Origin: Marinococcus halophilus
Lineage (GTDB): Bacteria > Bacillota > Bacilli > Bacillales > Marinococcaceae
Direction of reading: 5' to 3'
Length of the DNA: 64,000 nucleotides
Assembly: GCF_002265875.1 (NCBI RefSeq)
Contig: NZ_NPFA01000013.1
Location: forward strand, 1-64,000
The translations under genes and the position numbers were made by a program. Of the stretch, positions 36,604 to 45,190 are shown in pieces; within the stretch, counting starts at the first letter, position 1; every line of letters begins with the position of its first letter. The notes beneath the pieces were generated by a model. It worked only from the letters and a program-made list of their open reading frames with translations. It was not told where the DNA came from and made no database searches.

Positions 36604-37806
36604 ATGGCAGGGAAAACAAATATTGTTGTTTTAGGCGCTGGCTATGCTGGTCTCGTTTCCGCTTCGAAGCTGGCAAAAGAAGTAGGAACAGACAATGCAA
36701 ACATTACGCTGGTCAGCAGGCACGATTATCATTACCAGACGACCTGGCTGCATGAGCCGGCTGCGGGAACACTTCACCATGACCGCACCCGCATTAAAAT
36801 CAGCAAAATTCTTGATTTAAATAAAATAAACTTCGTTCAGGATGAAGCAACTAAGGTTGTTACAGAAGAAAAGAAAGTGACGCTTGCTTCCGGCGGCGAA
36901 CTGCAGTATGACTACATTATTGTAGGCGTTGGTGCTATTTCTGAAACGTTCGGTATCGAAGGCGTCTACGAAAACTCCTACCACCGGTGGACAGTAGACG
37001 GGGCGCGCCAGATGAAAGACCGCATTGAATACATGTTTGCCCGCTATCACAGTGATGAAGCAAAAGAAGAAGATCTGACATTTGTTGTAGCAGGCGCCGG
37101 CTTTACCGGTATGGAATTTATAGGCGAGCTGAGCGAACGCGTACCTAAGCTTTGTAAAGAGTATGACGTGCCTCGCAACAAAGTCAAAATGTACGTCATC
37201 GAAGCGATGCCGACAGCTCTTCCAGGCTTTGATCCGGAGCTTGTAGAGTATGCGATGAATTTACTTGAAAACCGTGGAGTAGAATTCAAGCTCGATTCCC
37301 CGATTAAAGCAGTAACGGAAAACAGCGTGGAGCTGAACACTGGGGAATCCGTAAAAACGTCGACAGTGATCTGGGCAACTGGTGTTCGTGGCAATCCGCT
37401 TATCGAGGAGTCCGGATTTGAAAACAACCGTGCCCGGGTAAAAGTGGATGACGATCTTCGTGCTCCAGGCTACGAACGCGAATTTATTATCGGCGACTGT
37501 TCTCTTATTATCAATACAGAAATTGATCGCCCGTTCCCGCCAACAGCGCAAATAGCTCTCCAGCAAGGCGAAACGGCTGCTAATAACATTAAAGCATTGA
37601 TAGAAGGGCGCCCAACAGAAGCTTTTGCTGCCGATATTAAAGGTACTGTAGCTTCTCTTGGTGGAAAAGAAGCCATCGGTGTTGTAGGCTCGAAGAAGCT
37701 TTATGGCCGTCCGGCGTTCTTCATGAAAAAAGTGATCGAAAATCGTGCTTTGTGGATTCTTGGCGGTTTTGGCTTCCTTCTTCGCAAAGGCCAGAACCCG
37801 TTTTAA
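36604..37806 (+). CDS. ndh: Type II NADH dehydrogenase (YumB-like)
   Basis: This 400-residue peripheral membrane flavoprotein passes electrons from NADH to menaquinone without pumping protons. It has the FAD motif IVVLGAGYAGLVSA, the AGAGFTGMEFIGEL NADH-binding motif near residue 165, and EFIIGDCSLI near residue 295. The quinone-binding AQIALQQGETAANNI stretch and the basic hydrophobic C-terminus anchor it to the membrane. ATG 36604 follows GGAAGTGAT. The window has a second, TetR-fused NDH-2-like gene. Confidence 0.94.
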   Translation: MAGKTNIVVLGAGYAGLVSASKLAKEVGTDNANITLVSRHDYHYQTTWLHEPAAGTLHHDRTRIKISKILDLNKINFVQDEATKVVTEEKKVTLASGGELQYDYIIVGVGAISETFGIEGVYENSYHRWTVDGARQMKDRIEYMFARYHSDEAKEEDLTFVVAGAGFTGMEFIGELSERVPKLCKEYDVPRNKVKMYVIEAMPTALPGFDPELVEYAMNLLENRGVEFKLDSPIKAVTENSVELNTGESVKTSTVIWATGVRGNPLIEESGFENNRARVKVDDDLRAPGYEREFIIGDCSLIINTEIDRPFPPTAQIALQQGETAANNIKALIEGRPTEAFAADIKGTVASLGGKEAIGVVGSKKLYGRPAFFMKKVIENRALWILGGFGFLLRKGQNPF

Positions 37807-37826
37807 ACTGAATATAAGTTACAATA

Positions 37827-37870
37827 TATAGAGAAAGTCCCCGGCATTCGTGCCGGGGACTTTCTCTATA
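37827..37870. terminator. Bidirectional terminator between ndh and yuiD, UUCG loop
   Basis: A perfect 20-base stem (37827-37846 with 37851-37870) encloses a TTCG loop, one of the strongest hairpins in the window. Confidence 0.9.
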
Positions 37871-37892
37871 TGTCATGCGAACCAAAAGCTGA

Positions 37893-38372
37893 TCACACGA
37901 TAAAAATCGCATGAGCAGCGAACGTGACAGCTACTCCGAAAATAGCTCCGAAAATAACTTCAATCGGCTGGTGGCCAAGCAGCTCTTTCAGTTCCTGGCG
38001 TTTTTCAGGTTCGCGTTTTTGCTGCCACGACCGGGCTTCTGTTACGAGGCGGTTAAAATCATTAACGAGCTGATTCAATACGGTAGCATGATAGCCCGCA
38101 TGCCGCCGGACGCCGGTAGCATCAAACATTACAATAACGCCGAAAACGATGCAGATGGCAAAAAGATTCGAGTCAAAGCCCTGCTCAATACCGATGGCAG
38201 TAGATAGCGAAGTGACGGCTGCTGAGTGGGAGCTTGGCATACCGCCGGTGCTTGTAATAAGTGAAGCGTCCCAGGTTTTGGCAGCAATAAAACCAAGAGG
38301 TATTTTAATCGCCTGTGCTAATAAGATAGAAGATAATGCCACTAGGAGTGGGAAGTTCTGCAGTAATTCCAT
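37893..38372 (-). CDS. yuiD: Divergent PAP2-family membrane protein YuiD
   Basis: This 159-residue integral membrane protein belongs to the divergent PAP2 family (DUF212). Motifs are GGMPSSHSAAVTSL near residue 43, in the position of the phosphatase's SGH-like motif, and FDATGVRRHAGYHA near residue 83. A phosphatase activity on lipid phosphates is plausible but unproven in this subgroup. It starts at ATG 38372 after AAAGGACG and is convergent with ndh. Confidence 0.87.
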   Translation of the reverse strand: MELLQNFPLLVALSSILLAQAIKIPLGFIAAKTWDASLITSTGGMPSSHSAAVTSLSTAIGIEQGFDSNLFAICIVFGVIVMFDATGVRRHAGYHATVLNQLVNDFNRLVTEARSWQQKREPEKRQELKELLGHQPIEVIFGAIFGVAVTFAAHAIFIV

Positions 38373-38400
38373 TCACGAACGTCCTTTCTGAATTTTGCAG

Positions 38401-38617
38401 TTAGTAAGGATAAGGAACCGCCCACATTATGATAAATATAAGTACAGGCAACAATATTTTATCATATGGCATTAGGTTCGTGGTGCCGAGGCTCAAAGAA
38501 AGCAGGAAAGAAATAGAGAAAAAGAGAGTCGAAAAGAAAGATTCAGCCCAGGAAAATTGCCATCTCAGAGGATTTTAGGGCTAAAGCAGGTGTCAGCACG
38601 AATTAGTAAGGATTAGG
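38401..38617 (+). repeat. Pair of direct repeats TTAGTAAGGATNAGG
   Basis: TTAGTAAGGATAAGG (38401-38415) and TTAGTAAGGATTAGG (38603-38617) share 14 of 15 bases, 202 bases apart, in the 445-base gap between yuiD and the TRAP operon. They could be two sites of one regulator. Confidence 0.4.
38426..38454 (-). promoter_or_regulatory. Promoter of yuiD
   Basis: On the minus strand TTGTTG (38454-38449), 17 bases, CATAAT (38431-38426). Confidence 0.5.
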
Positions 38618-38631
38618 TGCTAGTATATAAA
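38603..38631 (+). promoter_or_regulatory. Candidate promoter of the TRAP operon
   Basis: TTAGTA (38603-38608), 17 bases, TATAAA (38626-38631). The -35 coincides with one copy of the direct repeat. The leader would be about 180 bases. Confidence 0.45.
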
Positions 38632-38817
38632 GGAAGAAAGGGATAAAATGTACCTAAACCATTTGCAAGAAATGTATATGTTAAGTATACTTACACTAAC
38701 TTATTATAAAAAAGTTCTATTTATACATATACTGTGAATGGCAGGTCTGCATCTAAATTAAATTGCGGCCATTATTTTTTAAAAATTGGAAAAAATGCAG
38801 AAATGGGTGTTTGAAAA

Positions 38818-39360
38818 TTGAAAATATTCAAATGGCTTGATCTAGGTCTTAAGCGTACTGAAGAAGCAGTCCTGTCGCTTGCTATCATAACGATAACGGT
38901 AATGGTGTCAGGCAATACCATCAGCAGGAACCTTGGCCTCGGCGGATGGGCATTTGCAGAAGAAATAAGCCAGATTGCGATTTATATGGCGACGTTCCTT
39001 GGGCTGGGCTACGTGGCCAGACAGGGCAGACACATTAGTATGACAGCGCTGTTTGATAATGTGTCGTACAAATACCGTAAAGCGTTAGCTCTTATTATTC
39101 CTTTAGTTACAGCTTTTGTGCTGTTTGCTCTGGCATATTACTCGTATGATTACGTATTGGCTTCACAAAACAGGGTCACCAATTACCTTAGGATTTCCTA
39201 TGTATGGATGGTGGTATGGGCGCCTATTGGCTTTTTGTTGGGAGGTATTCAGTTTTTACGGAACTTCTGGGTAAACGTGAGAAACAAAGACGTATACATT
39301 GCAGCAGAACGAAAAGATTATGACACAGAGCAAGAAGCGAAAGAATCCAATCAACTATAA
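38818..39360 (+). CDS. TRAP transporter small permease (DctQ)
   Basis: This 180-residue protein with four transmembrane segments is the small membrane subunit of a tripartite ATP-independent periplasmic-type transporter. Typical features are the VSGNTISRN first-helix region, GGWAFAEEISQIAIYMATFLG near residue 41 and RQGRHISMTALFD near residue 68. The start is a TTG at 38818 with only a weak GGGTGT before it, so the exact start is uncertain. It opens a dctQ-dctM-dctP operon. Confidence 0.88.
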   Translation: MKIFKWLDLGLKRTEEAVLSLAIITITVMVSGNTISRNLGLGGWAFAEEISQIAIYMATFLGLGYVARQGRHISMTALFDNVSYKYRKALALIIPLVTAFVLFALAYYSYDYVLASQNRVTNYLRISYVWMVVWAPIGFLLGGIQFLRNFWVNVRNKDVYIAAERKDYDTEQEAKESNQL

Positions 39361-39389
39361 AATATACCGGAGAATGAGAGGAAACAATT

Positions 39390-40664
39390 ATGCTTTTTAC
39401 ATTACTTGCGATAATGGTCATCTTTTTAGCTCTCGGTTTCCCTATGATGGTTCCATTGATTTTGGCTCCACTTGTGATTGTGCTGTTTTTCTTTGATGCA
39501 GTCGATCCATTTATTATGCTTCAGCAGATGCTTGAAGGAATATCAAGCTACGTGCTTCTTGCAGTTCCGATGTTTATTTTTGCAGCGGACATTATGTCGC
39601 AGGGACACACATCAAAGCGGCTGCTTGATTTTATTGGCGCTTTTGTCGGCCATCTCCGGGGTGGTTACGCGATTACGACCGCGGCCGCCTGCACAATTTT
39701 CGGATCGATTTCCGGCTCGACCCAGGCGACAGTAGTAGCGATTGGCGGGCCGATGAGACAGCGGCTGTTAAAAGTAGGATACAAAGACTCAACGGCTATT
39801 GCTTTTATTATTAACGCAAGTGATGTGGCGCTCTTGATACCACCGAGCATAGGGATGATTATGTATTCTTTAATCTCTGGCACGTCCCTTGGCGATATGT
39901 TTATTGCGGGCATTGGCCCGGGCCTTCTCGTATTTATTTTCTTTACTCTCTATGCATACATACATGCCAAAATTTACAGTATCCTGCTTGCAGCTAAAAT
40001 TCCATGGAAAGAACGCGGAAAAATGACGTTTGATGCGGTCTTCCCTCTTCTATTTCCAGTTATTATTATCGGAGGAATTTATTCGGGCCTTTTTACTCCG
40101 ACGGAAGCAGCGGCAATGGCAGTGGTGTACGCATTTATACTAGAAGTTATCGTCTACCGTACAGTGAAGCTAAAACAAATGTTCAGCATCGCTTTATCCT
40201 CGGGGCTTGTAACGTCGGCTGTTTTTATGCTGGTAGCCGGCGGCCAGGTGTTTGCATGGGTTATTCAGTTTGCCCGTATTCCGCAAATGATTACAGACAC
40301 CTTCCTTGGCGGAGACCCGGGACCAATTTACGTTTTAATTATCGTATCCATTTTCTTCTTTATCGGCTGTATGTTTGTGGATCCGATTGTAGTTATTCTC
40401 ATTTTGACCCCGATTTTCTACCCAGCCGCAATTCAGGCGGGAGTAGACCCGGTGCATTTAGGAGTCGTTATTACCTTCCAGGCAGCGCTTGGATCCGCTA
40501 CACCGCCATTTGGTGTAGATATATTTACCGCGAGTGCGGTGTTTAACCGATCGTACCTCGATACCATTCGGGGGACGCCCCCGTTTATTGTGATGATGCT
40601 CGTTATTGCAGTACTGCTTATAGCTTTTGAACCTATTTCAACGTTTTTACTCCCTGACAATTAA
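39390..40664 (+). CDS. TRAP transporter large permease (DctM)
   Basis: This 424-residue protein with about 12 transmembrane segments is the transport subunit of the TRAP system, driven by a sodium or proton gradient. Family motifs are GHLRGGYAITTAAACTIFGS near residue 87, ASDVALLIPPSIGMIMYSL near residue 142 and FTPTEAAAMAVVYAF near residue 235. TRAP systems take up dicarboxylates, keto acids and sometimes compatible solutes; the substrate here cannot be read from the permease. Confidence 0.93.
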   Translation: MLFTLLAIMVIFLALGFPMMVPLILAPLVIVLFFFDAVDPFIMLQQMLEGISSYVLLAVPMFIFAADIMSQGHTSKRLLDFIGAFVGHLRGGYAITTAAACTIFGSISGSTQATVVAIGGPMRQRLLKVGYKDSTAIAFIINASDVALLIPPSIGMIMYSLISGTSLGDMFIAGIGPGLLVFIFFTLYAYIHAKIYSILLAAKIPWKERGKMTFDAVFPLLFPVIIIGGIYSGLFTPTEAAAMAVVYAFILEVIVYRTVKLKQMFSIALSSGLVTSAVFMLVAGGQVFAWVIQFARIPQMITDTFLGGDPGPIYVLIIVSIFFFIGCMFVDPIVVILILTPIFYPAAIQAGVDPVHLGVVITFQAALGSATPPFGVDIFTASAVFNRSYLDTIRGTPPFIVMMLVIAVLLIAFEPISTFLLPDN

Positions 40665-40756
40665 CAGGGGGGGCTGGATGAGGAAGGTGGTGGCGGATGG
40701 CCGCCTCTCCGACAGCCGGATCATTCGTTTTACTACTGATAAGGGGGAATTTGTAC

Positions 40757-41827
40757 ATGAAAAAGAAAAAGCTTGGTTTGTTGACGGGGACAACTCTTTC
40801 TGCAGCAGCAGTACTCGCAGCCTGCGGTGGCGGCAGTGACGAAAGTGGTGGTGGCGGCAATGGTGAAGAAACATATGAATGGACCTTTGTGACTGAGGAA
40901 AACGAAGGCCAGGTACAGTACGAATATGCACAGGAATTCGCTGACCGGATGGATGAAAAGACAGACGGCCAGGTAACGATTGAGCCGGTGGAATTCGGCG
41001 GCCTCGGCAGTGAAGTCGACCAGGTGGAGCAACTCCAGCAGGGGGCGGTTGAAATGGCTGTGGTCTCTCCGGGATTTACTGGAACAATGGTAGAGGAAGG
41101 GCAGGTGTTCTCCCTGCAGTTTTTACTTCCAAATGATCAGGAAGACGTGCAGCAGGTATTGAATGAAAGCGAAGCATTAAACGATACGTTAGCTGCGAGA
41201 TATGAGGAAGAAGACATTATGCCGCTCTCCTTCTGGAGTGAGGGAGCAATGCAGTGGACAGGAAATAAGGCAATTGAGTCTCCAGACGACTTCAATGGCT
41301 TTCAAATGAGAACGCAGAACTCTCCGCTGCTTCAGCAGACTTATCGTGAATACGGGGCAGATCCGCAGGTAATGAGCGCCGGAGAGCTTTACACTTCTCT
41401 TGATAACGGGACAGTGGACGGCCAGGAGAATCCATTGTTCTTTATCGAAGCTTCTTCTTACGACGAGGTACAGAGCCATTTGATGATTTCAAACCAGAAT
41501 TCGTACGTAGCCATGACAACAGTGAACCCGCAGTTCTATAATGAACTTCCGGACGACTTGAAAGAAACCTTCGATGAGACGGTAACAGAAATGCAGGATT
41601 GGGTGTATGACGAACAGGTTGAGCAGAATGAACAGGCCCGAGAGACGATGACCAGTGAATCTGATATTGAACAAGTGGAATTGAGCGAGGAACAGCGCGC
41701 TGAATTCCGGGAAGTAACTATGCCAATGCGTGATTACTATGTAGAGGAAGTCGGCGGTGACGCTGAAGAAATTTTGACAACACTTGAAGGCGAAATCGAA
41801 GAAATTACTGGTGAATCAGCTGAATAA
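40757..41827 (+). CDS. TRAP transporter substrate-binding lipoprotein (DctP)
   Basis: This 356-residue exported protein has a signal peptide ending in LAAC (lipobox), a glycine-rich linker and a DctP-type solute-binding domain. The domain shows the usual YEYAQEFADRMDEKT start, an LQQGAVEMAV segment and the SAGELYTSLDNGTVDGQENP ligand-closing region near residue 215. In Gram-positive bacteria the binding protein is lipid-anchored. ATG 40757 follows AAGGGGGAA. It is very acidic. Substrate unknown. Confidence 0.92.
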   Translation: MKKKKLGLLTGTTLSAAAVLAACGGGSDESGGGGNGEETYEWTFVTEENEGQVQYEYAQEFADRMDEKTDGQVTIEPVEFGGLGSEVDQVEQLQQGAVEMAVVSPGFTGTMVEEGQVFSLQFLLPNDQEDVQQVLNESEALNDTLAARYEEEDIMPLSFWSEGAMQWTGNKAIESPDDFNGFQMRTQNSPLLQQTYREYGADPQVMSAGELYTSLDNGTVDGQENPLFFIEASSYDEVQSHLMISNQNSYVAMTTVNPQFYNELPDDLKETFDETVTEMQDWVYDEQVEQNEQARETMTSESDIEQVELSEEQRAEFREVTMPMRDYYVEEVGGDAEEILTTLEGEIEEITGESAE

Positions 41828-41836
41828 CAGGCTTTT

Positions 41837-41867
41837 AAGGCCCGGCCAAAAGGTCGGGGCTTTTTTG
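41837..41867 (+). terminator. Terminator after dctP
   Basis: The stem AAGGCCCGGCC / GGTCGGGGCTT (two mismatches) is followed by six T. Confidence 0.75.
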
Positions 41868-41883
41868 AGCGGAATTGTTTAAT

Positions 41884-41912
41884 TTGGAATTGTGTGCGGG
41901 AAACGATACAAT
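41884..41912 (+). promoter_or_regulatory. Promoter of luxS
   Basis: TTGGAA (41884-41889), 17 bases, TACAAT (41907-41912). Confidence 0.78.
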
Positions 41913-41949
41913 GGGCACAAGAAAATAATAAAGGAGTGAACGTAACGAT

Positions 41950-42426
41950 ATGGCAAAAGTAGAAAGCTTTGAGCTCGATCATACGAAAGTAGTTGCTCCA
42001 TACGTCCGTCAGGCAGGGGTTCAGAAGGTGGGAAGCGACGGCATCGTCACAAAATTTGATATTCGTTTCTGCCAGCCGAATGAAGATAGCCTCGAACCGC
42101 CAACGATTCATACGATGGAGCATCTGCTTGCCTTGAATATTCGCGAATATGCTGAAGACTATGACCACTTTGAAGTTATAGATCTTTCACCGATGGGCTG
42201 CCAGACAGGATTTTATCTGATCATGAACGGGGAGCCGGCGGTAAGTGAGATCATTGATATTCTTGAGAAAACGATGAAAGACGGCGTGGAAGTTACTGAG
42301 GTTCCTGCAGCTACTGAACTGCAGTGCGGTCAGGCGAAGCTTCATGACCTTGAAGATGCCAAGCAGGTATTCCGCAGCTGGCTCAACCAGGATAAATCTT
42401 CACTCGAACGTGTATTTGAAGCATAA
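41950..42426 (+). CDS. luxS: S-ribosylhomocysteine lyase LuxS
   Basis: LuxS (158 residues) splits S-ribosylhomocysteine to homocysteine and the autoinducer-2 precursor, recycling the methyl cycle. Metal ligands are H54 and H58 in HTMEHLL and C126 in [10 protein letters not shown]; the catalytic cysteine is C84 in GCQTGFY, and E57 is the second acid-base residue. It complements metK at 61305 and metNIQ at 3936. Confidence 0.97.
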   Translation: MAKVESFELDHTKVVAPYVRQAGVQKVGSDGIVTKFDIRFCQPNEDSLEPPTIHTMEHLLALNIREYAEDYDHFEVIDLSPMGCQTGFYLIMNGEPAVSEIIDILEKTMKDGVEVTEVPAATELQCGQAKLHDLEDAKQVFRSWLNQDKSSLERVFEA

Positions 42427-42430
42427 CGAT

Positions 42431-42469
42431 AAAAATCCTTCCGGCCTTTGCTCCGGAAGGATTTTTTTG
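42431..42469 (+). terminator. Terminator after luxS
   Basis: The stem AAAAATCCTTCCGG / CCGGAAGGATTTTT is followed by a T run. Confidence 0.9.
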
Positions 42470-42501
42470 TGATTTCCTGTACTGCTTGAATATAAGTAGG
42501 T

Positions 42502-42533
42502 AAAAAAGCTTCCGGACCCCCGGAAGCTTTTTT
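42502..42533. terminator. Second, bidirectional terminator between luxS and the isochorismatase-like gene
   Basis: The stem AAAAAAGCTTCCGG / CCGGAAGCTTTTTT has a short loop and works on both strands. Confidence 0.88.
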
Positions 42534-42535
42534 GT

Positions 42536-43159
42536 TTAGGAAGAATGAGAAGGCTGAGGAAGCTCCTGGGCTTCCTGGATGATTTTTTCCAGATCGTATT
42601 CGGTGCTGTCCCTTGTATCAGCTCCAAGAACCTTACTCATCAAATTGATTGCTTCTTCATTGGCCTGCATGCTGTTGGATGCGGTGCAGTCCTGCGGCAC
42701 CATTAATTTATATCCACGCATATAAGCGTCGTTTACTGTGAAATGCACGCACATATTGCCGGCTACGCCCGCAAATATAATCGTCGTGACTTCCAGATTA
42801 TTTAATAGTAATTCCAATGGAGTAGCAAAGAATCCCGAAAACTGCGGTTTGAGTATATAATAGTCATCATCGTCGGGAAGGATTTTTTCTACTACCGGTT
42901 TTCCTGGGGCGTCGTCGCGTCTGCAGTATTCCACCAGATCAGGAAAGTTACTCTGCCAGCGCCCGTAATTGTCGTTTACATAAATAACAGGGATGTCTTT
43001 TTCTTTTGCCTGTTTTTTTAAATTTTTAACACTCTCAGCGGCATCGAGGGCATGCGGGAGTAAATCGTCACTGTCCGGAAAATCCAGATCATTGATCATA
43101 TCTAATACTACGAAAGCCACGCTGGACTGTTGGTTTACATGGGATTTTTCTTTTGCCAT
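42536..43159 (-). CDS. Isochorismatase-family cysteine hydrolase
   Basis: This 207-residue cytoplasmic protein belongs to the isochorismatase-like hydrolases (nicotinamidases, N-carbamoyl hydrolases and others). The likely catalytic triad is the Asp in VLDMINDL near residue 20, a Lys in YYILKPQFSGF near 104, and the Cys in GVAGNMCVHFTVNDAYMRGY near 136. The substrate cannot be assigned. ATG 43159 follows GGAGGCGAT. Confidence 0.87.
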   Translation of the reverse strand: MAKEKSHVNQQSSVAFVVLDMINDLDFPDSDDLLPHALDAAESVKNLKKQAKEKDIPVIYVNDNYGRWQSNFPDLVEYCRRDDAPGKPVVEKILPDDDDYYILKPQFSGFFATPLELLLNNLEVTTIIFAGVAGNMCVHFTVNDAYMRGYKLMVPQDCTASNSMQANEEAINLMSKVLGADTRDSTEYDLEKIIQEAQELPQPSHSS

Positions 43160-43298
43160 CTTATCGCCTCCATTGTTACTGATTCCTTTTTTGCTTCAAA
43201 ATTAAAAGGCTTTTTTTAGATAAACTGAAGCCTTGTTTGAAAATTTTTGCGGAAAGCTTGATAATGTTTTATATACCAATAAAAAAAGTAGTGTAAAA

Positions 43299-43339
43299 GA
43301 GAAGGACATGTCGTTTAGTGTCCTCTCTTAGTGTACAAT
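43299..43339 (+). promoter_or_regulatory. alaR promoter region with inverted repeat
   Basis: The inverted repeat GAGAAGGACA ... TGTCCTCTC (43299-43308 and 43319-43327) lies just before an extended -10 box, TGTACAAT (43332-43339). It overlaps the -35 position, which suits autoregulation by AlaR. Confidence 0.5.
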
Positions 43340-43386
43340 AGTGCACAGGAGATGTAATTCAAGGAGAGAGAAAGGGGCTGCCGTTC

Positions 43387-43881
43387 TTGAACGAAAAAGA
43401 ATTGGAGATTCTGCATTTACTGGAACAGAACGCCAGAATGGATATTAAAACAATTGCCAAATTAATAGACCAGACCGAAGAAGAAGTAGAAGCAATGCTG
43501 AAAAAATTAGAGGAAAATAGAGTAATCGTTACGTATGCGACTGTCGTGGACTGGAGTAAAGTCAACAACCATGATGGCGTGACGGCAATGATTGATGTAA
43601 AAGTGACTCCGCAGCGGGGCGTTGGGTTCGATGAAGTAGCGGAAAGAATTCATCGTTTCCCGGAAGTCAAAGCTCTGTATTTAGTGTCAGGCACGTATGA
43701 CCTGCAGGTGGTCATTGAAGGAAAAACGATGTCAGAAATCGCTTCGTTTGTTTCGGGAAAACTATCGGCCCTGGATTCGGTTATTTCCACGACGACCCAT
43801 TTCCGGCTGAAAACGTACAAGCATGACGGAGTAGTGTTTGGTGACGACGATGAAGACCACAGAATGATGGTTTCGCCATGA
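43387..43881 (+). CDS. alaR: Lrp/AsnC-family regulator AlaR
   Basis: AlaR (164 residues) has an N-terminal helix-turn-helix (ILHLLEQNARMDIKTIAKLI) and a C-terminal Lrp-type ligand-binding RAM domain from about residue 68 (AMIDVKVTPQRGVGF). In B. subtilis AlaR (formerly YugG) activates the alanine transaminase gene alaT, which lies next to it as here. The start is TTG after AAAGGGG. The stop overlaps the alaT start (ATGA). Confidence 0.88.
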   Translation: MNEKELEILHLLEQNARMDIKTIAKLIDQTEEEVEAMLKKLEENRVIVTYATVVDWSKVNNHDGVTAMIDVKVTPQRGVGFDEVAERIHRFPEVKALYLVSGTYDLQVVIEGKTMSEIASFVSGKLSALDSVISTTTHFRLKTYKHDGVVFGDDDEDHRMMVSP

Positions 43882-45056
43882 ATACTTCCTCGACCCAACA
43901 GCATAGACTGTCTGAGACTGTACAGCAGTTAAAGCCTTCAGGCATCCGGCGTTTTTTTGATTTAGCTTCAACGATGGATAACGTCATTTCCTTAGGTGTA
44001 GGGGAGCCGGATTTTGTCACTCCCTGGAATGTAAGGGAAGCAAGCATCGTTTCGATGGAAAGGGGGTTCACATCCTATACAGCAAATGCCGGCCTGATTG
44101 AACTCCGGAGGGCGGTATCATATTATCTCGAAAGTTCTTTTGATGTCTCGTATCATCCCGAATCAGATATAGTGATTACTGTAGGGGCAAGTGAAGGTAT
44201 TGATGCAGTGTTTCGGGCGATCATTAACCCTGGGGATGAAGTAATTGTCGCAGAGCCCTGCTTCGTTTCCTACGCGCCGATTATCACTATGGCCGGGGGA
44301 GTACCGGTGCCGCTTGAAACAACAAAAGAACACGATTTTAAAATTAAGGCTGGAGATCTCGAAGACCTTATTACTTCAAAGACGAAAGCGGTGCTTCTTT
44401 CATATCCGAACAACCCAACAGGGGCCCATATGTCGAAGGAAGAGCTGGAGCCGATTGTGAATGTAATTAAAGACTACGACCTGCTCGCTGTATCGGACGA
44501 AATTTACGCCGAGCTCAGCTATGATCATGAGCATGCCAGCCTGCCCGCGTTTCCTGGAATGCTCGAGCGTACAATTTTAATTTCGGGATTCTCCAAAGCG
44601 TTTGCGATGACTGGATGGAGAGTAGGGTATGTATGCGGTCCGAAGGATATCATGGCTGCAGTACTTAAAATTCACCAGTATACGATGATGTGTGCTTCTA
44701 CGTCTGCCCAGTTCGGTGCCCTGGAGGCATTGAAAAATGGACGTGCAGACGTGGAAAGAATGGTGGCAAGCTACCGGCAGCGCCGCAATTATTTAGTTAA
44801 GACTTTTGCGGAAATGGGGCTCGAGTGCCACACGCCGCTTGGTGCTTTCTATGCGTTTCCTTCGATTGAAAAGCTGGGTATGGATGCCGAAACATTCGCC
44901 GAGGCGTTTCTGACGGAGGAACAGGTAGCGGTGGTTCCAGGAACAGTTTTCGGTTCAGGGGGAGAAGGGCATGTCCGCTGCTCGTATGCTACTTCGCTGG
45001 AGTCGCTTGTAGAAGCGATGGATCGGTTTAAACGCTTTATAGAACGGCACGGATAA
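43878..45056 (+). CDS. alaT: Class I aminotransferase AlaT
   Basis: This 392-residue PLP enzyme matches AlaT (YugH), the transaminase that makes alanine from pyruvate and glutamate. The PLP lysine lies in ISGFSKAFAMTGWRVGY near residue 235, the cofactor-binding segments LSYPNNPTGAHM and VSDEIYAEL are present, and the substrate carboxylate arginine is in VRCSYATS. Operon partner alaR supports the assignment. Confidence 0.9.
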   Translation: MNTSSTQQHRLSETVQQLKPSGIRRFFDLASTMDNVISLGVGEPDFVTPWNVREASIVSMERGFTSYTANAGLIELRRAVSYYLESSFDVSYHPESDIVITVGASEGIDAVFRAIINPGDEVIVAEPCFVSYAPIITMAGGVPVPLETTKEHDFKIKAGDLEDLITSKTKAVLLSYPNNPTGAHMSKEELEPIVNVIKDYDLLAVSDEIYAELSYDHEHASLPAFPGMLERTILISGFSKAFAMTGWRVGYVCGPKDIMAAVLKIHQYTMMCASTSAQFGALEALKNGRADVERMVASYRQRRNYLVKTFAEMGLECHTPLGAFYAFPSIEKLGMDAETFAEAFLTEEQVAVVPGTVFGSGGEGHVRCSYATSLESLVEAMDRFKRFIERHG

Positions 45057-45063
45057 GAAGTAC

Positions 45064-45093
45064 AAACCGGCAGGTTTTCTCTGCCGGTTTTTT
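45064..45093 (+). terminator. Terminator after alaT
   Basis: The stem AAACCGGCAG / CTGCCGGTTT is followed by a T run. Confidence 0.88.
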
Positions 45094-45190
45094 CATGTAA
45101 GGTGGAAGTATATCTATTCAGTTTAAATCATGAACAGAAGGGAAACTAACACTGGGGTTTACATACGTATGTTTTGTTCGTATAGAGAGG

